Assembly (NCBI RefSeq): GCF_003234965.1
Contig: NZ_QKVK01000002.1
Location: 62,001-126,000, forward strand
Direction of reading: 5' to 3'
Source of the DNA: Aestuariivirga litoralis
Lineage (GTDB): Bacteria > Pseudomonadota > Alphaproteobacteria > Rhizobiales > Aestuariivirgaceae
Length of the DNA stretch: 64,000 nucleotides
The stretch's first letter is position 1; each line of letters begins with the position of its first letter. The translations under genes were made by a program, and so were the position numbers. A model generated the notes under the pieces. That model was not told the origin of the DNA, did no database searches, and saw only the letters and a program-made list of their open reading frames with translations. Shown here in pieces: positions 57,134 to 64,000 of the stretch.

Positions 57134-59296
57134 ATGCTACAAGGGGTTGTGTATTCGACCAGAAAGCAGTTTCGGGGATTTTGGCTGGCGGTGCTCCTGG
57201 CGCTGCTGGGACCGGCTTCGGCCGCGCTTGCCCAGGCGCCCGCCCCCGCCACCCCGGTTCAGCTCAGCCCGGACCAGTTGAACCAGATCGTCACCGCCGT
57301 CACCGGCGCGGTGCTCACCCAGATGAAGGCGGCCCCGCCCGCGCCCGCAGCACCGCCCCCTGCCCCCGCTTCGGCGACCGACAGCATGGAAGGCTTCAGC
57401 GCCTACCTGCAGCAGAAGGAGGAGGAGTTCTTCGACCAGCTGAACGCCACGTTCGGGGCCTATCCGGACCTGGGGGCGCATGTCGGCAGCATCATCGAGC
57501 GGGTGGATGGCGGGCCGCGGGGGCTCAGCACCCTGGCCTTCCTGGCGGAGATGGCGGGCATCATCGCGGCTGCCGTGGCGCTGGCCTATGGCGCGGCTCT
57601 TGCGGCGCGGCGGCTGCTGCCGGGGAACGAGGCCACAGGCGGGCCGGCCAGCATCGGCCAGACCCTGCGCCGCGGCGTGGCGAACCTCATCGGGCTAGGC
57701 CTGTTCTGGGCGGTGGTGGCCTTTGCCGCGGCGCGCTTTTCCCACGGGCTGGGCATGCAGGGCACGGTGGCGCAATGGATCCTCATGGGGGCCGCGCAGT
57801 TCGCGCTGTACTACACGCTGATGCTGATCTGGTTCCGCCCCGCGGAGCCCGGCTACCGCATCGTGCCGCTGGAAAGTGCCGACGCAAGGCTGGCGATGCG
57901 GCTCTTCGTGATCGTGACGGCGGTCGTGGTGCTGCGCTCCTGGATCACCATTCCCATTGCCAATCACCAGCCGGCCCGGGTGATCGCGGCGGGGCTGCTG
58001 ATCAACAACCTGATGTTCGTGGCGAGCTTCTTTGCCGGGGCGCTGCCGGCGCGCCTTGCCGTGCGGCGCTGGATCGAATCGACCGCCGTCGGCGCGGGGC
58101 CTTCACCGCTGCGGCGCTGGCTCGCCGCCAACTGGCTGGTGCTGGCGGGCAGTGCCGTGCTGCTGATCGCCGCGCTTCACGCCTATGGCGCGGTGACCGG
58201 CCACCCCGGCGTGGTGGCGGGCCTCACCAGCACGGTGCAGGCCGCGGTGGCGATGGTGCTGGTCTGTGCGGCGGTGGAATTCGCGGGCCGGCGCAGCGAG
58301 CGCGCCGACCAGGGGGCGCGGCGCGCCACACCCAAGCTTCCCGGCCTGGTGAGCCGCATGCTGCGGGTGCTGATCCTGCTGGGGGCGGGCGTCTATTTCC
58401 TGCGGCTCTGGGCGGTGGATGCGCTGCAGGCGATGACGCCGGAGCAATGGGGCCGCTTCGCCGATTTCGCGCTGGCGCCGTTGGCGGCCGTCTTCGCGGG
58501 CTACATTGCCGTGTCCTACGTCAATTATTACGCCGCGCGCTATCTCGCCACGCATCCGGTGGCGGTGACATCGATGACGGAGACGGGCGAGCTGGTGCTG
58601 AAGACCGACGGCTCGTCGCGGCTCCGGACGCTGATCCCCATCATCCGCATCACCGCCAATGTGCTCATCATCATCATGATCGCGCTGCTGGTGCTCTCGC
58701 AGCTCGGCTTCAACATCACGCCGCTGCTGGCCGGCGCCTCGGTGATCGGCCTTGCCATTTCCTTCGGCAGCCAGGCGCTGGTGAAGGACATCGTCACCGG
58801 CGTGCTGTTCCTGGCGGAAGATGCCTTCCGCATCGGCGAATACATCGTCTGCGGCAATGCCAGCGGCACGGTGGAAGGCTTCACGCTGCGCTCGGTCAGG
58901 CTGCGGCACCAGGATGGCCAGATCTTCACCGTGCCCTTCGGGCAGATCGGCGAGATCGTGAATTTCAGCCGCGACTGGTCGATCGTGAAATTCAACATGA
59001 GCCTCGACCGCGACGTGGACCTCGACGAGGTGCGCGAGGCGACCGCGAAGGTGGCGGCGGAGCTGACGGCGGATTACCGCGACCGTCTGCTCGACTCGCT
59101 CAAGGTGCAGGGCGTGAAGGACGTGACCGACACCGCCATCGTGGTGCAGTCCCAGTTCACCGCCCTGCCGCGTGACCCGGGCGAGATCGAGCGCGCGGCG
59201 CGAAGCCGGCTGCTGAAGGCTTTCCGCGACCGGAGTGTGGCGTTGTCGCGCCACCCCTGGCTTGCCCCCACGCTGGGCGCCGCGCAGCCGGCCTGA
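57134..59296 (+). CDS. MscS-family mechanosensitive ion channel, large form
   Basis: A membrane protein of about 720 residues. A signal peptide (hydrophobic about 18-32) and an Ala/Pro-rich periplasmic stretch precede roughly ten membrane helices. The C-terminal MscS core has the pore helix (GLAISFGSQALVKDIVTGVLFLAEDAFRIGEYI region) and a cytoplasmic beta domain with VPFGQIGEIVNFSRDW. Channels of this layout release solutes on osmotic downshock. The start is uncertain: the ATG at 57134 gives a proper signal peptide but lacks a good ribosome site, and the frame is open back to 57023. Divergent from ileS by about 160 bp. Confidence 0.88.
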   Translation: MLQGVVYSTRKQFRGFWLAVLLALLGPASAALAQAPAPATPVQLSPDQLNQIVTAVTGAVLTQMKAAPPAPAAPPPAPASATDSMEGFSAYLQQKEEEFFDQLNATFGAYPDLGAHVGSIIERVDGGPRGLSTLAFLAEMAGIIAAAVALAYGAALAARRLLPGNEATGGPASIGQTLRRGVANLIGLGLFWAVVAFAAARFSHGLGMQGTVAQWILMGAAQFALYYTLMLIWFRPAEPGYRIVPLESADARLAMRLFVIVTAVVVLRSWITIPIANHQPARVIAAGLLINNLMFVASFFAGALPARLAVRRWIESTAVGAGPSPLRRWLAANWLVLAGSAVLLIAALHAYGAVTGHPGVVAGLTSTVQAAVAMVLVCAAVEFAGRRSERADQGARRATPKLPGLVSRMLRVLILLGAGVYFLRLWAVDALQAMTPEQWGRFADFALAPLAAVFAGYIAVSYVNYYAARYLATHPVAVTSMTETGELVLKTDGSSRLRTLIPIIRITANVLIIIMIALLVLSQLGFNITPLLAGASVIGLAISFGSQALVKDIVTGVLFLAEDAFRIGEYIVCGNASGTVEGFTLRSVRLRHQDGQIFTVPFGQIGEIVNFSRDWSIVKFNMSLDRDVDLDEVREATAKVAAELTADYRDRLLDSLKVQGVKDVTDTAIVVQSQFTALPRDPGEIERAARSRLLKAFRDRSVALSRHPWLAPTLGAAQPA

Positions 59297-59302
59297 GGCC
59301 CG

Positions 59303-60262
59303 TCAGCTGCCGCGTTTTGCCTTCGACTCCGCCAGCACGCAGAGCATCTCCCACATCAGGTTCGCCGCGGTGACGGCGGTGATGCCGGTGGGGTCGAAGC
59401 AGGGAGCGACCTCGCAGATGTCGCCACCCACCAGGTGCCTGCCTTGCAGGCTTCGCACCATCACCTGCACCTCGCGCGGGGTCAGGCCGCCGATCTCAGG
59501 CACACCCGTGCCCGGCGCCCAGGCCGGGTCGATGCCGTCGATGTCGATGGTCATGTAGGTGGGGCCGGTGCCGATCACCTCGTGGATTTTCGCGATCACC
59601 CTGTCGCGTCCCAGGCGCTCGTAATCCTCGAAGGTGATGCAGGTGAAGCCCGCATCCTCGCCCCACTTGATGTCGTCGGGCGAGAAGCGCGAGCCGCGCA
59701 AGCCGATCTGGATCGTGCGCTTCGGGTCGATCAGCCCCTCCTCCACGCCGCGGCGGAAGGTGGTGGCGTGGTTGATCTTCGTATCCGCCAGCGTGTCCAG
59801 CGTGTCGGCATGGCTGTCGATGTGGAAGATGCCGACGGGCCGGTCCTTCGCCAGCGCGCGCAGGATGGGCAGCGGCACGGTATGGTCGCCGCCGATGGAC
59901 AGCGGCAGGGCGCCGGCGGCGTGGATCTTGGCGAAGAATTCCTCGATCATGGCGATGGAGCGGTGGAGGTCGATGGGGTTCACCGGCGCATCGCCGACGT
60001 CCGCCACGTTGCAGATGTCATAGGGTGCGATGCCGGAGACATTGTGCACGCGGCGGATGAGGCGGGAGGCCTCGCGCACCGCGGCCGGGCCCTGGCGCGC
60101 ACCGGCGCGGTAATTGACGCCGATGTCGAAGGGCACGCCGACGAGCGCGATGTCGAGCTCCGGCGAAACATCGTGGCGCTGGGTGCGCATGAAGGTTGCG
60201 ATGCCGGCGAAGCGCGGCGTTACGGCAGCATCGACGGGCTGGAAGCGCGGGTCTTTCTTCAT
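59303..60262 (-). CDS. Ureohydrolase family enzyme, agmatinase-like
   Basis: A 319-residue binuclear manganese enzyme of the arginase/agmatinase fold, releasing urea from a guanidino compound. Metal ligands are His127 in GGDHT, Asp149/His151/Asp153 in DSHAD and Asp240/Asp242 in TIDIDGIDP. It resembles SpeB-type agmatinases and guanidinobutyrases; guanidine hydrolases share the fold, so the substrate is open. GAGG lies nine bases ahead of the ATG. It is divergent from a DUF1989 gene with only 36 bp between start codons, suggesting a shared nitrogen-metabolism role. Confidence 0.88.
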   Translation of the reverse strand: MKKDPRFQPVDAAVTPRFAGIATFMRTQRHDVSPELDIALVGVPFDIGVNYRAGARQGPAAVREASRLIRRVHNVSGIAPYDICNVADVGDAPVNPIDLHRSIAMIEEFFAKIHAAGALPLSIGGDHTVPLPILRALAKDRPVGIFHIDSHADTLDTLADTKINHATTFRRGVEEGLIDPKRTIQIGLRGSRFSPDDIKWGEDAGFTCITFEDYERLGRDRVIAKIHEVIGTGPTYMTIDIDGIDPAWAPGTGVPEIGGLTPREVQVMVRSLQGRHLVGGDICEVAPCFDPTGITAVTAANLMWEMLCVLAESKAKRGS

Positions 60263-60298
60263 TATCAATACCTCGACATGACTTGGGAGGACGACCAC

Positions 60299-60898
60299 GT
60301 GACCACCACACTACAGACCATTCCGGCCCGCCGCGGCAAGGCCGTTCGCCTCAGCAAGGGCCAGTCCGTGAAGGTGATCAACACCCACGGCAACCAGGTG
60401 GTCGATTTCTGGGCCTTCAACGCCGGCGACCTGCGCGAGTATCTCGGCATGGAGCATTGCCGGGCCTTCTGGACGAGGCTGTTCCCGGTGGAGGGTGACA
60501 AGATGATCACCAACCGCCGCCGCCCGATCCTGACCATGACGAAGGACGCGAGCCCCGGCCGCCACGATACGCTGATCGCGCCCTGCGACAACGAGCGTTA
60601 CGGGCTGCTGGGCTGCACGCACTACCACGACAATTGCCGCGACAACATGCATGCGGGCCTCGCCGAGCTCGGCCTCTATATCCCCTACACGCCGGACTCG
60701 CTCAACCTGTTCATGAACATTCCGTGGAAGGAAAACGGCGATCTCGAATGGGGCAACTGCCTGTGCAAGCCCGGCGACTACGTCGTCTTCCGCGCCGAGA
60801 TGGATGCGATCGTGGTGTTCTCCGCCTGCCCGCAGGACATGCTGCCGATCAACAACGGCGTGACGGTGGAAGCGCATTTCGAGGTGCTGGACCAGTAA
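60299..60898 (+). CDS. DUF1989 (urea-carboxylase-associated) protein
   Basis: A 199-residue DUF1989-domain protein. The N-terminal INTHGNQVVDFWAFN and the C-terminal GDYVVFRAEMDAIVVFSACPQD blocks are typical. Members are called urea carboxylase-associated; some (CgdA/CgdB) form carboxyguanidine deiminase in guanidine breakdown. No urea or guanidine carboxylase gene is in the window. The GTG at 60299 is chosen because GGGAGG lies eight bases ahead; an ATG 21 bases upstream is possible. Cysteines and histidines in GLLGCTHYHDNC may bind metal. Confidence 0.88.
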   Translation: MTTTLQTIPARRGKAVRLSKGQSVKVINTHGNQVVDFWAFNAGDLREYLGMEHCRAFWTRLFPVEGDKMITNRRRPILTMTKDASPGRHDTLIAPCDNERYGLLGCTHYHDNCRDNMHAGLAELGLYIPYTPDSLNLFMNIPWKENGDLEWGNCLCKPGDYVVFRAEMDAIVVFSACPQDMLPINNGVTVEAHFEVLDQ

Positions 60899-60908
60899 CC
60901 AAAGTTCC

Positions 60909-60991
60909 GTCACCCCGGCGAAAGCCGGGGCCCCGCTTTTGCGTCAGCACAAGAGGAACCAAAGCGGGGTCCCGGCTTTCGCCGGGATGAC
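60909..60991. repeat. REP-like palindrome (GTCATCCCGGCGAAAGCCGGG family)
   Basis: An 83-bp element with outer arms GTCACCCCGGCGAAAGCCGG and CCGGCTTTCGCCGGGATGAC, and inner arms CCCCGCTTT/AAAGCGGGG. It lies between the convergent DUF1989 and anti-sigma genes and could terminate both transcripts. It is closely related to the element at 31183-31261. Confidence 0.87.
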
Positions 60992-61002
60992 GAATAGAGC
61001 GG

Positions 61003-61770
61003 TTACCCCTCGATCTTCTCGTACACCGCCTTGGCCAGCACCATCATCGGGTCTCTCGCCATTTCGCCCGCCACGGCCACGGCGAGCTTGCCGTCCTGCC
61101 AGGTGCAGGCGATGAGCTTGCCCTGTTCCTCGACCTTGAGCGCGGTTTCGACGTCGGTCCCCGGCGTGGCGAGCAGCACGGAGAGGCGCTGGCCCTGCTT
61201 GTCCTCATACATCAGCATGGCGGCGGGGCCGTTGCTCGCCGCCAGCAGGCGGCCGCCGAGCAGGGAATAGCCTTCCTCCGTCAGGTCCGGCACGGCGAAG
61301 GCGGTGCCCACGCGCTTCGACAGCCAGGCTTGCAGGTGCTCCCGGTCATCGCCCTTCACCTCGACCGGGTGGCGGACCTCGACCGCGAAGACGCTGTGCG
61401 CCTCGAGCGCCTGCTGGCCGAGATCGGCCACGGTGACCGGCGCCTCGCCCTTCAGGAACCAGCCGGCCAGGCCGCCGCACAGCAGCAGCAGGATGGCAGC
61501 CGCCATGGCAAGCCACGGCGAGGTGCGAGGGCGTGCCGCGCGCGGGCGCAGGGCGGTGGAAAGCTGAGGTGGCACGGGCTCGTCCAGCACGCCGTCGAAG
61601 GCGGACTTGAGGACCTCGCGCTGGCGCTTCCAGTCAGCCACCTTGCGGGCGGCCTCCGGGTCCCGCGCCAGCAGGGCCTCGACCTCGGCGCGCTGCTCGC
61701 GCGAGAGTTCGCCGTCGACATAGGCGTGGAGCGCCCATTCATCCATGTGTTCGTTACGGTCGTTGGTCAT
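61003..61770 (-). CDS. Membrane-anchored anti-sigma factor
   Basis: A 255-residue protein with an N-terminal anti-sigma domain (WALHAYVDGELSREQRAEVEALL, about 12-34), a single membrane helix (about 87-107) and a periplasmic domain. It should hold the ECF sigma factor encoded just upstream until a signal arrives. The zinc-binding HxxxCxxC is absent, so it is not a ZAS-type anti-sigma. The start overlaps the sigma-factor stop by four bases (ATGA). Confidence 0.88.
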   Translation of the reverse strand: MTNDRNEHMDEWALHAYVDGELSREQRAEVEALLARDPEAARKVADWKRQREVLKSAFDGVLDEPVPPQLSTALRPRAARPRTSPWLAMAAAILLLLCGGLAGWFLKGEAPVTVADLGQQALEAHSVFAVEVRHPVEVKGDDREHLQAWLSKRVGTAFAVPDLTEEGYSLLGGRLLAASNGPAAMLMYEDKQGQRLSVLLATPGTDVETALKVEEQGKLIACTWQDGKLAVAVAGEMARDPMMVLAKAVYEKIEG

Positions 61771-62276
61771 TTCACACGCCTCAGGCCGGTGTGGCCGCGT
61801 TCTTCCAGCATCTGCCGCATCTGCTCCCGCGCCCGTGACAGGCGCGACATGACGGTGCCCACCGGGACGCCGAGGATTTCGGAGACGTCGCGGTAGCTCA
61901 TTTCCTCCAGCCCGACGAGCACGATCACCTCGCGGTGCTGTTGCGACAGTCGCTCCAGCGCCTCCTGTACGGAGCCTGCCGCCAGCCGGTGCTCCTGCTC
62001 CGGCGCAACGGCGTCCTCGCCATCCATCAGGTCGTCGACCGTCTTGACGACGTTCGAGCGGCCGTTGCGGCGGATGCCGCTGATGTGGAGGTTCCGCAGC
62101 ATGGTGAACAGCCAGGCGCGGAGCGGCCGCGACGGGTCATAGAGGTGGCTCTTGAGCATCGCCCGCTCGAGGCAGTCCTGCACCAGGTCATCGGCCAGCG
62201 CCGGATCGCCCGTCAGCGCCCGGGAGAAGCGCCGGAGCACGGGCAGTTCAGTCGACAGCTGGCGGCGGAAGTCCAT
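61767..62276 (-). CDS. ECF-family RNA polymerase sigma factor
   Basis: A 169-residue group 4 sigma factor. Region 2 contains ADDLVQDCLERAM and PLRAWLFTMLRNLHIS; region 4 contains LSQQHREVIVLVGLEEMSYRDVSEILGVPVGTVMSRLSRAREQM. AAAGGA lies nine bases ahead of the ATG at 62276. It is coupled to its anti-sigma gene, and the upstream region contains a good ECF-type promoter, so autoregulation is likely. The inducing signal and regulon are not evident; glutathione reductase lies upstream. Confidence 0.93.
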   Translation of the reverse strand: MDFRRQLSTELPVLRRFSRALTGDPALADDLVQDCLERAMLKSHLYDPSRPLRAWLFTMLRNLHISGIRRNGRSNVVKTVDDLMDGEDAVAPEQEHRLAAGSVQEALERLSQQHREVIVLVGLEEMSYRDVSEILGVPVGTVMSRLSRAREQMRQMLEERGHTGLRRVK

Positions 62277-62298
62277 GGAAGAGGTCCTTTTGGAGAGA

Positions 62299-62324
62299 TT
62301 ACGCGGGGAAAGGGGGGATATTCC
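62299..62324 (-). promoter_or_regulatory. Predicted ECF-type autoregulatory promoter
   Basis: On the minus strand GGAAT (62324-62320) and CGTAA (62303-62299) are separated by 16 bp. GGAAC-16/17-CGTT or CGTAA is the usual ECF target pattern. It lies about 25 bp ahead of the sigma-factor start codon, which fits autoregulation of an ECF operon. Confidence 0.55.
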
Positions 62325-62347
62325 ATGGAATTGGCCACCCCCCACCC

Positions 62348-62423
62348 CATCATCGCCGGGCTCGTCCCGGCGATCCCCTTGGCAGCGCCCAGGAAGATGC
62401 CCGGGACGAGCCCGGGCATGATG
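62348..62423. repeat. REP-like palindromic element (CATCATCGCCGGG family)
   Basis: Two linked hairpins built on CGCCGGG/CCCGGCG and GCCCGGGAC/GTCCCGGGC-type arms, bounded by CATCATC and CATGATG. Same family as 11073-11150. It lies between the sigma-factor promoter and the stop of the glutathione reductase gene. Confidence 0.8.
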
Positions 62424-62449
62424 AAACGTGGGGCCGTGGCAGGAACCTC

Positions 62450-63811
62450 TCAGCCCGTCCACTTCTCGCGCATGGTCACCAGTTCCTCCGCTGCCGTCGG
62501 GTGCACCGCCATGGTGGCGTCGAAGTCGGACTTTTTCGCCCCCAGCCGCAGGGAAATGCCGAGGAGCTGCGCCATTTCGCCGGCGTCCGGCCCGCAGATG
62601 TGGCAGCCGAGCACCCGGTCGGTCTCGCCATCGACAACGAGCTTCATCAGTATGCGCTCGTCGCGGCCCGACAGCGTGTGCTTCATCGGGCGGAAGGAGG
62701 TCTTGTAGATGTCGACGGCGCGGACCTGCTCGCGCGCCTGCGCTTCCGTGAGGCCCACCGTGCCGAGTTCGGGCTGGGAGAAGACGGCGGTGGGAATCAG
62801 GCTGTGGTCGACCTTCACCGGCTTGCCGCCGAATACCGTGTCGGCGAAGGCATGGCCCTCGCGGATCGCCACGGGCGTGAGGTTGGCGCGGTTGGTGACA
62901 TCGCCCACGGCATAGATCGAGGGCACCGTGGTCTGCGAATAGTCGTCCACCTTCACGGCATAATGCGGGGTGAGCTCGACGCCCGCCTTGTCCAGACCAA
63001 GGTCCATGACGTTGGGAATGCGGCCGGTGGCGAACATGATCTGGCCCGCGCCAAAGGCGGCGCCGTCATTGAACGTCACGCGCACGCCGTCACCGGAGCG
63101 CTCGATCGACGCGACGTCGGCCCTGGTGCGCAGCTCGATCCCTTTCTTCTTCATCTCGGCGGCGAGATGGTTGCGCAGGTCGTCGTCGAAGCCGCGCAGG
63201 ATCTGCTCGCCGCGATAGACCAGCACCGTCTCGACGCCGAGGCCGGAGAAGATGCCGGCAAATTCCACCGCGATGTAGCCGCCGCCGACGATGACGATGC
63301 GCGACGGCAGCCGCTCCAGGTTGAAGGCCTCGTTCGAGGTGATCGCAAGCTCATGGCCGGGCAAGTGCCGCGGCACGAAGGGTGTCGCCCCCGTGGCGAC
63401 GAGAATGTAGCGCGCGGTGACCTTGCGGCCGCCGGCGAGGCGAACGGTGTTGGCGTCCTCCACCGTGGCGCGCTCGAGGATCAGCTCGGCGCCCGCCGCC
63501 TCGAGGTTGCGGATATAGGCCTTGTTGAGGCGGTCGATTTCCCTGTTCTTGTTCTCGACCAGCGTCCACCAGTCGAAGGAGACCTTGCTCGAGGTCCAGC
63601 CGAAGCCCACCGCGTCCTCGAACTCCTCGGCGAATTTCGAGGCATAGACGAAGAGCTTCTTCGGCACGCAGCCGCGGATCACGCAGGTGCCGCCGACCCG
63701 ATACTCCTCCGCCACCGCCACGCGCGCGCCATAGCGCGCCGCGATGCGGCCGGCGCGGACCCCGCCGGAGCCCGCGCCGATCACGAAGAGATCGTAGTCG
63801 AATCCGCTCAT
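62450..63811 (-). CDS. gor: Glutathione-disulfide reductase
   Basis: A 453-residue FAD/NADPH enzyme reducing oxidised glutathione. FAD-binding GAGSGGVRAGRIAA (12-25), the redox pair Cys43/Cys48 in GGTCVIRGCVPKK, the NADPH Rossmann GGGYIAVEFAG and the C-terminal HPTAAEE with its catalytic His-Glu are all intact. CVIRGC rather than CVNVGC points to glutathione reductase of the alphaproteobacterial/plant type. The start overlaps the rpiA stop by four bases. Confidence 0.95.
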   Translation of the reverse strand: MSGFDYDLFVIGAGSGGVRAGRIAARYGARVAVAEEYRVGGTCVIRGCVPKKLFVYASKFAEEFEDAVGFGWTSSKVSFDWWTLVENKNREIDRLNKAYIRNLEAAGAELILERATVEDANTVRLAGGRKVTARYILVATGATPFVPRHLPGHELAITSNEAFNLERLPSRIVIVGGGYIAVEFAGIFSGLGVETVLVYRGEQILRGFDDDLRNHLAAEMKKKGIELRTRADVASIERSGDGVRVTFNDGAAFGAGQIMFATGRIPNVMDLGLDKAGVELTPHYAVKVDDYSQTTVPSIYAVGDVTNRANLTPVAIREGHAFADTVFGGKPVKVDHSLIPTAVFSQPELGTVGLTEAQAREQVRAVDIYKTSFRPMKHTLSGRDERILMKLVVDGETDRVLGCHICGPDAGEMAQLLGISLRLGAKKSDFDATMAVHPTAAEELVTMREKWTG

Positions 63812-64000
63812 GCCTTGCGGAAGGTCTGCACCCCGTCATCGGTGCCCATCAGCACGATGCCGCAGATGTCGATGAACAGGCCGTGGTCAACGACGCCGGG
63901 GATCGACTTCAGCAGGTTGTCCAGCCGGCGCGGATCGGGGATGTGGCCGATGGTGACGTCGATGATGGCATTGCCGCTGTCGGTGACGAAGGGCTTGCCG
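63808..64000 (-). CDS. rpiA: Ribose-5-phosphate isomerase A, C-terminal part (5' end outside window)
   Basis: The last 63 codons and stop of rpiA, running off the right edge. The visible protein begins GKPFVTDSGNAIIDVTIG and continues IPGVVDHGLFIDI; the VTDxGN and PGVVxHGLF blocks are the conserved C-terminal region of RpiA, which interconverts ribose and ribulose 5-phosphate. The stop overlaps the gor start (ATGA), so the two are co-translated. Confidence 0.92.
   Translation of the reverse strand, partial: GKPFVTDSGNAIIDVTIGHIPDPRRLDNLLKSIPGVVDHGLFIDICGIVLMGTDDGVQTFRKA

Noticed and set aside
60263-60298. Guanidine riboswitch ahead of the DUF1989 or ureohydrolase gene
   Set aside because: Only 36 bp separate the start codons; there is no room for a known guanidine riboswitch.

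Overview
This 64 kb window is a contiguous, gene-dense stretch of a GC-rich bacterial chromosome. Gene content points to an alphaproteobacterium, probably Hyphomicrobiales (Rhizobiales). Markers are a DUF2093 protein, a short-form Psd/PssA pair, Atm1-type ABC exporter, MutL carrying an endonuclease motif, citramalate synthase, class II DAHP synthase, the ileS-lspA-lipoprotein-M16-M16 string, the tadA/rluB/rsmD block and GTCATCCCGGCGAAAGCCGGG-type palindromic repeats. I saw no rRNA, tRNA, CRISPR array, phage or insertion sequence. Most of the window is core chromosome; the only accessory-looking stretch is about 47.2-48.5 kb.

Layout. 1-6.7 kb (minus strand): a polyamine/amine uptake and catabolism operon, with an SpuC-like aminotransferase, PotF-like binding protein, an intrinsic terminator, a kinase + PLP phospho-lyase fusion, and PotH and PotI permeases (PotI runs off the left edge; no ATPase is in the window). 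7.1-11.1 kb (plus): the four-gene Anbu cluster, with circularly permuted ATP-grasp, alpha-E protein, transglutaminase-like protease and the Anbu proteasome-like peptidase. 11.2-16.5 kb (minus): an oligopeptide ABC transporter. 16.6-22.8 kb: an MMPL/HpnN-like exporter, a Cys/Met-metabolism PLP enzyme, and a secreted subtilase with three C-terminal repeats. 22.8-27.7 kb (minus): pssA, psd, Atm1-like ABC exporter, LysM protein. 27.8-37.5 kb: LOG protein, RarD, citramalate synthase with an unlisted 43-residue membrane protein coupled to it, cysS, two EamA exporters, a GST, DAHP synthase and two small proteins.

37.5-47.2 kb: M29 aminopeptidase, xseA, then purD leading a tight run (dehalogenase-like hydrolase, LvaA/ACAD11-like kinase, patatin), tadA diverging from rluB-rsmD-enolase-superfamily enzyme. 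47.2-48.5 kb: a repeat-rich 744-bp gap with large inverted repeats and a promoter-plus-terminator arrangement suggesting an unassigned minus-strand RNA, then a small orphan membrane protein. 48.5-57 kb (minus): mutL; the M16 pair, lipoprotein, lspA and ileS. 57-64 kb: an MscS-family channel, a divergent ureohydrolase/DUF1989 pair, an ECF sigma/anti-sigma pair with a likely autoregulatory promoter, glutathione reductase, and the 3' end of rpiA.

Most interesting points: the kinase/phospho-lyase fusion inside a polyamine operon; the complete Anbu cluster; the candidate ncRNA near 47.3-47.6 kb; the 43-residue membrane protein translationally coupled to cimA; the ureohydrolase/DUF1989 pair divergent across 36 bp; and the ECF autoregulatory promoter. 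All functional statements rest on reading motifs by eye; no database search was run.
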